Shown here one piece after another: positions 35,901-47,331 of a DNA stretch of 64,000 bases. The position numbers were made by a program, and so were the translations under genes. Source of the stretch: Stenopsyche tienmushanensis (Eukaryota; Arthropoda; Insecta; Trichoptera; Stenopsychidae); contig WACJ01000404.1 of the NCBI GenBank assembly GCA_008973525.1, forward strand, positions 1,960,186-2,024,185. Reading direction: 5' to 3'. Under the pieces are notes generated by a model, which did no database searches, was not told where the DNA came from, and was given only the letters and a program-made list of their open reading frames with translations. Numbering within the stretch: position 1 is the stretch's first letter; each line of letters opens with the position of its first letter.

Positions 35901-38900
35901 CGCCCGAACCAAAGATGATGTCATCGAAGCATCAATAGATGAGCTCTTCAAAGCTACGAATTTTGAAGAAGTTCTTGTTAAAGCCGATAATGTAAATAAA
36001 TAAATTGATTCTACCTTACTAAAATATGAAACAAAATTTTGAATTATTTTATGCAAACAGATCATGTACATTCCAGGTGAGAACAAAACTTGATGCTCTT
36101 GGGTGTTTTTCAAATATTGGAATACTTGTCGATGTATCGTCTGGACCTAAAGCGTCTCCTGATGGACTCGAGGTAATTAACCACTTGAATATCAAAAATG
36201 CATATGAATGGTATTGTTTTGTTATCTTTATTTTTAAGTTCTTTTACACATTAATTTAAATCAGGAAATACTATTAATTAAGCCGTATTAAATTCATCAA
36301 ATGATCAAGAACATTATATTGTTTCTATAAATCACATTTTTTTGATAAATTTATTGAATTCACTATTATTCATTTGTAGGTTACTTTTCGTGTGGAAGAA
36401 TTACGACGTGTTATTGGTGGCGTTAATACAACTGTGGAAAATAACAGCGGTTCCTTAGTTATAGGTAAATTTTATTACCGTCAGGCAATTTTCTTGTAAA
36501 TTTTAATTAATATACTTTTTTAACATATAATAAAAATAACCAGGTATGAAAGCTCCAAATTTTGCCGGAAGAGGAGAAAAATTGCAATGGGAATACAGTA
36601 GAGGCTTTAACAGATTTACAAATTACGGACTTACATTCACAAAGCCATATCCTTATTTGAAATATGAACCACTGTAAGTTTTAGTAATGTTACAAGATAA
36701 CATTATATATTTTTTTCTAAATGTGTTAATTTTCCTCTTTTTTTTCAGTATAAGTGCAAGCATTTTACAAAAATGTGGAGAATTTGAAAAATCTGGTTAT
36801 AGACAATTTGATAGAGGCATTTTATTGGATCTAGGATTCAGAACCACGCCAAAGGTGAAAAAAATTATTACAAAAATGTATATGTATTATAAATTGAATT
36901 TGCTTAATAATATTTCTTGTGCAGGCATACCACAATCTACAATGGGAGGGTCTGTTCCGAGATACATCCCCACTTAGCAAATCAACTTCATTTAATGTTA
37001 GAGAAAGTTCAGGTTTGTTTATAATGAAAATACAAGTTTTTAAACCATAATAGAATTGTAATTTGTATGGATTGTTTTAATTTTCAGGCCCAACAATGAA
37101 ATCAGCGATTCGACATATAATCACTGTGGATAGTAGGGATGACAGGATTTTCCCTTCTACCGGCAATTTATTACAATTTACTTCTGAACTCTCTGGTTTG
37201 TTTGCCATTTCTATTTTCACACTAATTTGGAAAGATTCACATAATTACGCGTAATAAACTCTATATTTGAATTTTACACTTTTTTCATACTTTTCAGTAC
37301 TTGTTTTTTATAAATATGCAATTACAGTAAGACCCTGTTCAATGCATTTGTAAACACAGATTTGCAACGCAATTCATGAACATAGAAATTGAGTTAAATC
37401 ATCAATAAACACACTATTATTATTCCTTGTCTCGTGTCTCTTCTCACACCTTGCGATTTCCGCTCTTAGACTTCCTGTCACTATCGACGTGCATATACTG
37501 TAAACCCTTCAACTTCATTATTATCTATTTCTGAATGTTCACTAGATTAGCGGTTCTTAAACTTACTTACTTAGGGTGGCTCCTTCAGCTCTATAAGAGA
37601 GCCCCGGCTACCGACAACGCTTGCCGCCATTTTTGTCTGTCCTGGGCCTCCTCACTCCAATTTCCCAGACCCAGACATGCAGCGTCTTTTTTGACTTGAT
37701 CAACCCATCGTAGCAGAGGTCTTCCGACGGGTCTACTACCATTCGAATCTAAAATGTTTCGAGGGACTCTATTAGACGGCATACATACCACACGGCCTGC
37801 CCACTAGAGACGGCAGGTTCTGACGAAGCTTGTTATTGACGCTTCACTTTACATGTCTTCGGAGTCTGAGATCTCGTCCCAGAGGGGTCCGAAAATTTTT
37901 CTTAATATTTTTCTCTCGAACCTCTCTAGGCGCATTGCGTCGCAGATGGTCATGGTCAATGTTTCACCGCAGTAAACCACTACCGGCCTTATTAATGCTT
38001 TATAAATTTTATTATTTGTTCTCGCCGATAGTGATTTATTCCCCAATATGTTTTTCAAGTCATGATAGCACCGATTAACATGTTGAATCCTGGAGGTTAT
38101 TTTGTTTCTCATTAAATTCTCTGTGAAGATGGATCCAAGGTATTTGAATTCATGGATATCTCTCTGCTTTTTATAATTAATTTTTAATATATTGAATCCA
38201 GAAATTAATATATTAAAATTTACATCCTATACATTATTTCAAAAAATGTATGACGAACTCATAAATGAAATTATAACTCAAACACAATCATGTATATAAA
38301 GCTAGCGACCGATAAGAGTTAAGGGCAGAATTTAAAGACTTAAAATGCCTAGAATTGGGTTGGGGCCCACAAAAAAAAGTCATTCAAGAGTAGGTCTACG
38401 GAATACATAAGCTTAAGAACCGCTGTCCTAGAATATTGAAACGAATGCTGTAAACTTGTATTTGTGAATATAAAATTAGTGTGATAATTTCTTTTTCAGG
38501 GTTGGGAGGTAGTATGTCGTTCCTAAAGAATGATCTCTCGTTCCAAAAAAATATTGAACTCATGGAAGGCTTTGTAAGTTTATTTGTATTCTGTTTATTC
38601 ACTTGTATGTTTTATTTATTATTTATTAATACGTAATTTTTCTTCAGATTTTACAAGGTAGTGCTCAAACGGGACTTTTAAATAATTTCCACGGGACCAA
38701 CCTTACCGAACATTTCTACATGGGTGGACCTTTGAGTATAAGAGGTTTCGACATGAGAGGCATAGGCCCACAGTCCGATGGAAGCTCGCTAGGAAGCAAT
38801 GTCAGTAATCACGCAGCAACTCAAAACTATTGCATGCCCTCATAAATACAATATCCTCGCTATGTTCAGATCACTATGTTTAAATTGTACCACACAAACT

Positions 38901-41900
38901 GTGTTCAATATGAATGTATTTTATCTTTATATTTCAGTTCCAATATTGCGATTCAGCAACTGGGGGATCGAAAGTAAGGGGATGTATTCGTAGTCGCTAC
39001 CCGTTGCATTAAAAAATATTTTAAATACACATTCCAATACTAACATGTTTCGTTCAAAGTTTACCCATAGCTACATCTTCATATCTAATACATCGTCTTT
39101 GTAAAATTAATATTCAAACAATCCTATGGAATTGTTGACTTAAAACATTATTTTAATTTGGGTCTTTATTTTGCATCCCCTTAATATTTTTATTTAAATA
39201 TTTATCACTTCTATGAAATTTTTATTCGTTTGTGTGGTTGTATATTTTAAAATTTTTGATTTGTTGATTTTAAAATTATATTGACGTTTACAGTTTTATT
39301 GGGCAACCGGCTTACATCTATTCACGCCATTGCCATTTAGACCAGGAAAAGGTGGATTTGGAGACAGGTTCAAGACTCACTTTTTCTTGAATGCAGGCAA
39401 CATGGCTTCTATTACAAACTGTAAGCATTAATTGTTTATTTGGATCATTTTAAAAAATAGCATGACATTTCAAAATATTGTTTAATCTATTTTATGTATT
39501 AATAATTTCATCTTATACATCAACTTATAAGATAATGTTTAATTATACTCACGCTTTTCACTATATATATATGTTACTAATTGAATATTGGCTCAAAATA
39601 TTACGCAAATGCTTTATTTAGAATGTTGATAACTTAAGCATGTGTTACATTTATTTATCTTTCTCAAATTAATTGTTTATTTTGAGCGCAATCACATAGA
39701 TATATTCATTTTGTATATAATAATGCATTATATCGTGTTCCTTGCACTCACTTTCAATTGCATGCAATCTCACTAATCTGCATTTAATGTGATCTCTACT
39801 CAATTTCTCATTGGTGAAGCTTAGTAATTACCATGTATACTCAACTGATATATATACATATCATATCAGGGATGTGTAACAGATATTTTTATACTAATTA
39901 CGATGTAATTGTTTGAATTTTTGTATGATTACACATGAAGCGTACATAAACAGTAATTCCCATGCAATAATAATTTTAGCAATCAATTTTACTTTTAACC
40001 TTATGCACTTTGCTTGGATATCTTTGTTTCTCAATAAGTTTATAATTGATATTATGAATTTATAAATAATAATATTCGACCATGCTTTTTACATGTCACA
40101 TATCAATGATTATTTTGCAGTACAAAAAGTGTGATTAATATTTTATCTTATTTTAATTTAATTAAATTTACTTGTGTAATCAAATAATTCTGAATTATAA
40201 TTAACATCAAATGATAAATTCATTTGAATTAATGATACATTCTCAAATAAATATTTATTATGCCAATAGTCATAATCTTTCTTTCGGTTAAATCAACAAA
40301 GCTACTTCCAAATATTTTTTCACTCTTCTTCATATGGTAGAATCTCGATTATAAACAAGGACAAACACGGATAATCCAAATCATCAAATTTCTACTTGGT
40401 TTTGATTATAATATCATATTTGCAATACTGTTAACCTGTATGATAGTATGATAGGATTTGCGAGCTATTTCCAATGATTCAGAAAAAGCACTCTTGTACG
40501 TTGAGCTCGGAGAGAGACAAAGATGAAGTTCGATAACTGTGCACGGGAGACAGAGACGGAGAGCTTCCTGCGTACATCACACGATTGTATAGATCGTTAA
40601 CCCAAATTTATCGACTAATATTGATGTGTGAACGATATAATGAATCGATTATAAGTGTATTGTTTATGCGACATTGTTCATTTATTTAATTCGTTCGTCG
40701 CTGCTTCCACCAGATATATGCGTCTCGAAAGTCCGTGAGAAATAACACCGATTCATGCATGTGTTAAATATAAGCTTCATACGCGCTGCTGCGGTTCTGA
40801 CTGTGGTGAATTTGTATCGATAGTAAGTGGCGGACAAGCAAATATAGCATCTACGACTATGAAGATTTTAAATTAGCTCACTACTCAGAGGGTTAAGCCA
40901 GGTAGACAAGCATTGCGGAGGGGTTATGAACAATCAGTTTAATACTCTCGTTGCCCAACATTTCGTCTCTGTCTCTCTTCGAGCCCAATGTACAAATGTG
41001 CTCTTTCTGAATCATTGTAATTCGCTCGCAAATATGCGATCATCCTACTATACATGTTAAAGTTTTAGTAATCAAGCCATGTGTATCGCTCTTATCACCT
41101 CGGGTCCTTTTTCACAATCTTAGTCTCGTTGTGATTTCTGCCTCGTATAACAAGATTTCTTAAAATCGTGCTCGGTTGTTTTGAATACCAAGGTAATTAA
41201 AACATGAGAACAGGCGTTTATTTTGGTAGATAAGATACAAGCATCATCCCTATCGCTTGTAAGAGTTTTATTTCTTTAATCTTGATCTGTGTATATAACA
41301 CCTAATTAGGATTATTATCTGAGTATCAAAAAATATTGTATGGATGCATCATGTTGGCGCATATTGTTCTGGTGAAATGAAGTTTGGGCTGCGGGGACGG
41401 GAAAAGAAAGGATGCGTGTGCAATACAGTGGTTAAATCGGTCTTCGAGAAGAGAGCGAGTGTGCATATGCTTCTGGATCCCAGCTCTTCGGTTCGCACTA
41501 CACGTGACCTGAAGCAATAAACCACGTTTATGGCACGTTTCTTTTTAAATAATTATTAAGCGTTTATAGCATTGCAATGTATGGCCGGGTATTCGCTAGT
41601 ATGTTTATAAAAATAATGGATTGTTTTGTACAATATGTAAAATTTTATGTTGCATTTAACCCCTTGCATGTTTGTCATCTTTTTACGTATACATAATATA
41701 TGAATATATGTATTTATATGCATATACTTGATATGTGTATACACTTTTTATCTTTCTCATGCTATCGCAAGGCTATTATAATCATCATCACCGATCATCA
41801 TTCAGTGAAGAGACTGGAAATGGCTATGAAGGTAAATTATGCAAACCTTCAATATCCAATCAACGTCCGTAGTAAATACTAGCATCCATTCTATCTTTAT

Positions 41901-42192
41901 CCATTATAATTCAATAACGCATCCAGGATAAATATACTGGAGATGACGCAATTATGATATTTTTTAAGTGTGAAATGTAAAGGTTTTCTTTTTGTTTTTT
42001 TCAGTACGCGATATGGAATCTAACTGGAATACCATCAAGAAAGATATTCGCGTGTCTTCGGGGCTCGGTATTGCATTTAAAATTGGGAACATTGCCAGAT
42101 TTGAACTTAATTATTGCTTTCCCTTAAAATATTTGAGTAGTGACGTGTTAGCGCCTGGACTCCAATTTGGATTCGGAATAAACTTTTTATAA
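32947..42192 (+). CDS. Sorting and assembly machinery component 50 (Sam50/SAMM50), 13 exons, 458 aa
   Basis: Sam50 is the Omp85-family beta-barrel core of the mitochondrial outer-membrane SAM complex, which inserts VDAC, Tom40 and other barrels and contacts MICOS (family knowledge). Coding exons: 32947-32967, 35706-35783, 35869-35991, 36077-36172, 36380-36464, 36544-36673, 36749-36854, 36925-37012, 37088-37195, 38500-38573, 38648-38800, 39294-39420, 42005-42192. All introns are GT-AG and phases close to 1377 nt, giving 458 aa (human 469). The start MGTVHAK equals the vertebrate N-terminus and has a good CAAGATGG context. The POTRA-like region is about residues 34-120 ([20 protein letters not shown]). 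The barrel follows, with the L6-loop motif GGPLSIRGF (IRGF at 334-337), then [18 protein letters not shown] and THFFLNAGN. The C-terminal strand is [11 protein letters not shown]. Intron 1 (2.7 kb) holds a Tigger derivative and LINE scraps, intron 9 a hAT with a LINE inside, and intron 12 (2.6 kb) a long-TIR MITE. The reading frame is undamaged. Confidence 0.97.
33924..34292 (-). mobile_element. Tigger deletion derivative in Sam50 intron 1
   Basis: TIRs: left CAGTAGAACCTCGATTATCC, right (inverted) TAGTAGAACCGTGATTATCT, flanked by TA (33922-33923 and 34293-34294). The minus strand retains the end of a Tigger-type transposase: [20 protein letters not shown] then DKKIIKEI, matching the acidic C-terminal region (W...D....GFQ.L.D.EIV). 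N-terminal and DDE regions have been lost by internal deletion. Confidence 0.85.
34780..34940 (-). pseudogene. LINE C-terminal scrap in Sam50 intron 1
   Basis: The minus strand reads [20 protein letters not shown] followed by W...MTR, resembling the 'GRP..RW.DQV..D....W...A.DR..WR' tail of insect endonuclease-reverse transcriptase LINEs (compare 37591-37791). Short and interrupted. Confidence 0.55.
35185..35400 (-). pseudogene. Jockey-like LINE reverse-transcriptase scrap in Sam50 intron 1
   Basis: The minus strand from 35397 reads [19 protein letters not shown], then [20 protein letters not shown]. This is the typical 'N..KTEAILFS.RR.......I....I.W...VRYLGV.LD..L' block downstream of the FADD motif in Jockey-clade elements. 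It ends in a stop and shifted frames. It lies in antisense orientation relative to Sam50. Confidence 0.75.
37548..38425. mobile_element. hAT end pair enclosing a LINE fragment, Sam50 intron 9
   Basis: Left TAGCGGTTCTTAAAC and right (inverted) CAGCGGTTCTTAAGC match the ends of the 27655-27984 hAT family. The 3' side also shares GTCTACGGAATACATAAG with that element's GTCCGCGGACTACATAAG. Flanking octamers CACTAGAT (37540-37547) and TCCTAGAA (38426-38433) agree at only 5 of 8 bases, so a degraded TSD is possible. The interior is mostly LINE sequence on the minus strand. Either the LINE inserted into the hAT, or two hAT copies flank it by chance. Confidence 0.65.
37573..38165 (-). pseudogene. LINE reverse-transcriptase C-terminal half, antisense in Sam50 intron 9
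   Basis: Reading from 38160 on the minus strand: [11 protein letters not shown], then [40 protein letters not shown] and [13 protein letters not shown]. After a gap come [18 protein letters not shown] and [14 protein letters not shown] (37791-37591). This is the thumb/C-terminal part of insect 'endonuclease-reverse transcriptase' LINEs; the clade is uncertain. The palm with its catalytic aspartates is missing and frameshifts separate the blocks. The 3' end (TAGGGTGGCTCCTTCAGCTC at about 37572) recurs near 2540, and related scraps are at 12770, 18512 and 63620. Confidence 0.85.
40444..41050. mobile_element. Long-TIR MITE in Sam50 intron 12
   Basis: Left arm 40444-40530 and right arm 40960-41050 are inverted copies about 85-90 bp long. 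Matching blocks include CAATGATTCAGAAA(A/G)AGCAC, TTGTAC(G/A)TTG(A/G)GCTCG and GAGAGACA(A/G)AGA(T/C)GAA. The interior has no transposase; it includes a GAGGGTTAAGCC string near 40890. The superfamily and target duplication are unclear. Confidence 0.75.
41566..41604 (+). mobile_element. Possible Helitron-type 3' end in Sam50 intron 12
   Basis: CATTGCAATGTATGGCCGGG then TATTCGCTAGTATG is similar to the tails at 13189-13230 and 18887-18925. Only the terminus is suggestive. Confidence 0.35.
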
Positions 42193-42321
42193 ATCTGATG
42201 CATATCTTTGTAGCGAATGTACCAATTTGAACATCTTCCATATAGAACACAGTGACTTGAATAATATATAGACATATGTTATTTCTTTTATACTTTGTTA
42301 ATTTTGGCTGCTTCATTTGTA

Positions 42322-42327
42322 AATAAA
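42322..42327 (+). terminator. Candidate Sam50 polyadenylation signal (AATAAA)
   Basis: First canonical hexamer after the stop codon at 42190-42192, about 130 nt downstream. Later candidates exist, so usage is unproven. Confidence 0.45.
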
Positions 42328-42329
42328 CC

Positions 42330-44570
42330 AAATTCCTTAACTACTCTTGAAATCAATTTGTATATATTTTGGTTATATATCTAAAGCTTCTTCTTTTTAG
42401 ATGAAATGAATTATTTATATTGTTAGGTTTGCGCAGAATAATTATATTTTTCAATTGATCATGTTTAAAAGTGCAATCAATACATTTTCAATTCGTCCTT
42501 GTGTACAAATCCATGAACAGTAATTAATTGAATAATTTTTTAAATAAAAGGATTTTCATTTTAGGAATACAAGTGTATTGCTTTAAAATATAATTTGATT
42601 GTGATTTAGTACATACATTTGTTAAAATCGTGTTATTTATTTTAATAGCATGATTTTTATTGTTATTGTATTATTTATGTAAATATACATTATAATAAAT
42701 TAATACAGTATTGTTGAAATTTTTAGCTCTGTTTGTCTCATTTCGTTACAAATCCTTTATTATCAGTAAACCAAATAGAATACGAATTTATAAACTGCTC
42801 ACTCCGTAAAGACTGAATAATGACTCGACTGATGAACTTCAAATTTATTTTTATGCTAGACTATAAATCGATACTTGTCTGTTTTATGGACGATAATAAA
42901 ATTTGATTCAAATTGTATTTTTATAAATTTATGGATTTGGCCAGGTTCATTACACCGTGGTATGGTATGGTAAGGAGCAACGTCTTGATGAATTTAGCTC
43001 GGTAGCCGGTGATAAAAATATTTGTGTGATCGATGGTGCCATTTCGGTTGGTTAAATGCTCAACAGCGAAGAAGATCGATTAAATATTTTATTAAATTGG
43101 ATATAAAAGTGTCTAATTACTTTTATGCTTTATAAATGTTTATTTATTAGGTCTTTTTTGAGAGCTTATATAGATTTATCTTGATTCTTCCGATTGAATT
43201 ACCTCATAGGAACTCCCATCTATAATTAATTTTGTGATAAACTAGTTATTTTTATAATTCTAATTAGAATTGTTAAATTCCAGTCTCTTCAGTCCAGCTC
43301 AATATGGCCTTCAGTATATATTTTTATGTTAGTCACTTGGTTTTTTTTTTGCAGACAATTTAGAATGTTTGTTGTTCAGAATTTTTCCTGAATTTATTAC
43401 ACTTTATTAATGTGTTCTTCTCTCGTGTAAATCCATGTAAATTTTCAGATGCATAAAGGGATGGAAAGATAAAGGGATTCAGATGCTATTATTATTTTTG
43501 TTGAATTTTTTCTGGAAATATTTTATATAATGATGCTTTTTGCTCGAAATAATAAATTAAAAATTGAATATAATTTCGCGAAATATATTTACACGTCTGT
43601 TTACATACCGAACATTCTGAAACGAAGAAATTCCGACAGGTGAAATTGTTGCTGTCAAGTCGCTATGGTAATTCTTGTTGAAACTTCAGGGCTCGAAGGT
43701 GTGAATGAATAAACGTCTAAACAGACAGAAACGCCATGATTCGTTTTACGAGTGTCGGAGATTTCCTATTGGACAGCCGGAATCTGTTATGCAAGAAGAC
43801 TAAAATAGTAATAATATCTCTATCCTTCGTGTTGCTATCTTACTCCTATGATAAAAATATCGTCCGTACGAAAATGAATATTTCATCGCTCAAACGTTCC
43901 AGATTATTGACATTCTATTCGACACATACCATTTGCACTCTGTATTTCGGACTGGCATAAAATAAAATGAGAGAACCGATTGCGGAACAACCCCCTTTTT
44001 CTAGACGGAACCATATTATTAGGGTGAAACGACTGAAAAGTACCCCCACAGGCGTTTTGATCATTAATTTAATATACACCCGTGTGTTATAGGAAACCAT
44101 AATCTCGTTCAAAACTAAATACAAGTCGAAAATCATACCAAATATGAGTTGTTTTTTTTTAATAAACTACTTTAATTGTCTATTAATACTAAACCTACCT
44201 ACACTTCTTATATACCTATTCCTACTGTGCACGATCCTTTAAAAAAAAATTATAATTTGTAATTAAACACAGATAATAGTCAAATGGTTACTGAACACAT
44301 TAGTAAATTAACAACTTCCATAAAATGACGATACAAATTTATTTTTGTATCATTTTAATTCAAAACTGAAAAAGAGGACTAAAAACGATACTTGTTTTAG
44401 CTTTTTTTTTATTCAAATTCACCTTGCATACATGTTAATACATATTATTTCTAAATTCTATAAATAATACATATCTTATTCTAATTTTAACTTGTACAGG
44501 ATGCGGCAGGAACCTTATTTAAAAAAATAAATAACACAAACAGCATGGTTTAATTATCTTTTCGATGACC
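42330..44570. other. Intergenic, AT-rich
   Basis: No gene or transposon ends recognised. The frame at 43736-43960 (74 codons) is hydrophobic but unsupported. Confidence 0.45.
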
Positions 44571-44574
44571 ATTT

Positions 44575-45470
44575 TAGGTACTCATGAATCCGGGGATTAA
44601 TAAACGTAATCCCGAAAAATTCGGGATTGAAATTTTTATCTAACAGAAATCGTACACCTCACCAGCACGATGAAGGCTACTAAATTGAGACATTCCCGCC
44701 AAAATCTGGACGCTTGGAAACAGTGGTGTAACTACTAATTGGCGAGTTTAGGTGACGCTTAGGGGTAGTAATTGTCTAATCTTTGTATACATATATAAAG
44801 TAAATTTATGTTTTTCAAATTGTTATATTAAACTTTCCCTACCGGTGATGTATTTACTACACCTCGACTCCAATAATAGGAATATCGATATGAAATATAA
44901 TAGATAAGGGGTTCAGAATTTTTGTATTCCCCCGTAATATAATTACGAAACACATCAAAGTATTATAGTATGTAAGTATTCATCTGCAGCGACGGAAATA
45001 AATAATTTGTCGAGAAATCGGGAATTTTGCGAATTTTAGTCCGTGTCTCAACAGATAGGAATTTTATCAGTCATATTGATGGTGTTATACGAAAATGGGG
45101 GCTCACGCGGTTATCAACTCGAACTAGCATTTAAATATCTGATGACGATACCTCCAACGAGTGTGGAGGCTGAGTGTGCATTTTCAGCAGCAAGTTCCAA
45201 AATCAGATCCATACTAAATGACGAAACACTCGATGCTTTAATGTTACTTCGGGCATATTTTCAAAATAATATTTAAATTTTCTAGTGCTTTATTTATTTA
45301 TTTTTGAATTTTATTTTTATATATTCTTAAATAAATAAAATTCTTTGGCCTTCGCGTTATTTTTTATATTAAACAAATGGACTTATTACTCATTTTTGAT
45401 AAAATTTATCAATGTAATTTCTTAAACTATTGAAAATTCCAGACCCGGGATCCTGGGACTGATCCCGGAA
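44575..45470 (+). mobile_element. hAT remnant with C-terminal dimerisation region
   Basis: 45100-45276 reads FKYLMTIPPTSVEAECAFSA then ASSKIRSILNDETLDALMLL, the hAT C-terminal dimerisation signature (IP.TSVEAER.FS.A....S..R..L....L.AL..L). The outer sequence carries CCCGGGATC / GATCCCGG-type motifs at 45440-45475 and AATCCGGGGATT / TTCGGGATT at 44587-44630. These are probably the degraded hAT termini. The rest of the transposase is gone. Confidence 0.75.
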
Positions 45471-45533
45471 TGGTCTAATGCAACCCAAATCGAAAATTTG
45501 GCTCGGGATTGGATTCCCTACTGTCGACTGAAA

Positions 45534-46140
45534 GTGTGCGAGATATCAGACTGCAAGTGCTGTACATTGCATATTGACTGAAAATTTGGACATGAGAAAA
45601 CTGTGCGTAAGATGGATGCCGCGTTTGCTCTCAATGAAACAAAAACAGCGTCGTTATAATGTTTCAATCGAGTGTTTGGCGATGTTTTACAGCAATAAAA
45701 CCGAGTTTTTGAACCATGGGCTCTTCAATTCAACCCTGAGCCAAAGGAACAATACAAACAAACAATAGACTGAAAGAAGAGAAGACAGAAGGGAAGACAA
45801 TTCTCTCTGCAAACAAGGCCATGCCGTCAGTTTTTTCAGTCAGGCGAGTACTATGCCGACGTGTGGTGGCCAAAATCAATGGAATTAAAGTTCGAATTGT
45901 GACTCAGATTATTTTCTTTTTCCAACCATGAAAAAATGGCTCGGCGTTAAAAGATCTCTCAACAAAGAAGAGGCGACGATTGATGGCCATTTTGAGGAAC
46001 TCGACGGTTCTCACTATAAACAGGGTATTGAAGCTATTGAACATCGCTGGGAAAAGTGTATCGCTTCTGGGCGCGCGTTTCAAATAAGGAAGTTTTCCTG
46101 CCGCACCTTTTATTTGTTGATGGTTTCATTTTCTTTTTAA
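45534..46140 (+). pseudogene. Mariner transposase relic, second family
   Basis: The 45574 frame reads ENLDMRKLCVRWMPRLLSMK then QKQRRYNVSIECLAMF and NKTEFL, the linker block preceding the first catalytic D of mariner (LGM.K..ARWVPRLL....K..R...S..LL..F). After degenerate sequence, 45919-46080 reads FFFPTMKKWLGVKRSLNKEE, then FEELDGSHYKQGIEAIEHRW and EKCI, the transposase C-terminus. The catalytic middle is scrambled by frameshifts. TIRs were not located. Confidence 0.85.
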
Positions 46141-46339
46141 CCACGATTCGTGATACGCAGCGCCACGTTCTGTAGAACTAAAATAAAACTTTGTTTTGAT
46201 TTTTTTTTTAAAAGGGCATTTATTCCAGCTAGGTTCAGATTATTGATTAACGCCTAGAATAATCACCTACAAAAATTCGATTTGACGCTGTATTTTGCCA
46301 TTTGATCTGATGAGTTATGCCTGGAACTAAGTAGAAACA

Positions 46340-47100
46340 CTTTCCTATTTAAATTGCATTTATAAAACGTGAAAGGGTTTGATTTTGCGTGAAAAATGTG
46401 TCAAGTTGTCTTTCCGTTGTTTGGCAAATTTGGATAATTTTCGTTTACTTCCACGATGGTTCCAACAATAGTAGTTCTTCTTGAAATAGTTTAGTGAAAC
46501 ACTCGTGTCTATTGTTACGTTATTTCCGCACCTTGTCAATGCTTCCATCAGCTTCAGAACAACACTCTCCAAGTGGAACTGAATCTTCTCTTTTATCATC
46601 GTTGCTCAAATGCTAACCAGAACTCTATTCCAAACTTATCTGATTTCTTTGGTGTGTACTGTGTAAATCTACACCAAGCCTTAGATGGAAATAGCTGCTC
46701 ATCAACACCATTATATATACCGTGCTTACAACAATTTTGGCTATTATCAATAAATCAAATTTATTATATTTGTAAACGCTGACCTCTTTTGCTTTTTTCA
46801 AACAATACGTTAAACACTTCTGCTGTTTCATTATACGGTGATCAATGCTCAAAGAAAATTCAGTATTTACTTTTTCTTCATATCCACTTGAACCCTAAAC
46901 ATATTATGAATGGGTGTCCTTCCAAGTTTGAAACTATTCCATCAGAAGAAGTTTCGCAGCAAGCAGTGAGTTTGTTCTCTAGATCATTCTCATTTTCGGA
47001 ACTCAATAATAATCATGTTATTTTTTACTCTCGATGCTTATTTATAATATCCTCTTGTTCGTTATCCCTGTCTGAAAACTCAGTCAAATTGACCGGTCGT
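46340..47100 (-). pseudogene. piggyBac-like transposase relic
   Basis: On the minus strand, 46720-46580 reads VDEQLFPSKAWCRFTQYTPK then KSDKFGIEFWLA, and 46570-46390 reads KLMEALTRCGNNVTIDTSVS then LPKFAKQRKDNLTH-like sequence. These are the piggyBac blocks 'DE.L..FRGRC.F.QY.P.KP.K(F/Y)GIK.W' and 'GR.VT.DN.FTS'. The last block's DNFFTS has become DTSVS, so a catalytic aspartate context is lost. Upstream, 47100-46850 fits the acidic N-terminal region. Frameshifted, non-functional. Confidence 0.8.
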
Positions 47101-47331
47101 AACAGTTAAGGCAGGCTACATACGAGTATATTTCTTGAGGAGGAAACATAAAACGATAATTAAATACTGAAAAATATATTGTATCCATATTTAAAGAAAT
47201 GCTTTAAAGTTTTATGGCGAAGTAATAGCATTTAACTATGCGAGAATTGTATGAACGGTCAAATGGACGGGTAATGGTAGGTTTTGTGTTGAAACATATT
47301 AGACAAGACGACTAGTAACAGCCTCTTCACG

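Noticed and set aside
40360..40400. Tigger-like end near AGAATCTCGATTATAAAC in Sam50 intron 12
   Set aside because: Resembles the 33924 TIR (AGAACCTCGATTATCC) but no partner end or TA-bounded unit was found, so it was not listed as an element.
45043..45276. Domesticated hAT-derived gene
   Set aside because: Only the dimerisation segment survives, with no start context or extended frame; a relic is simpler.
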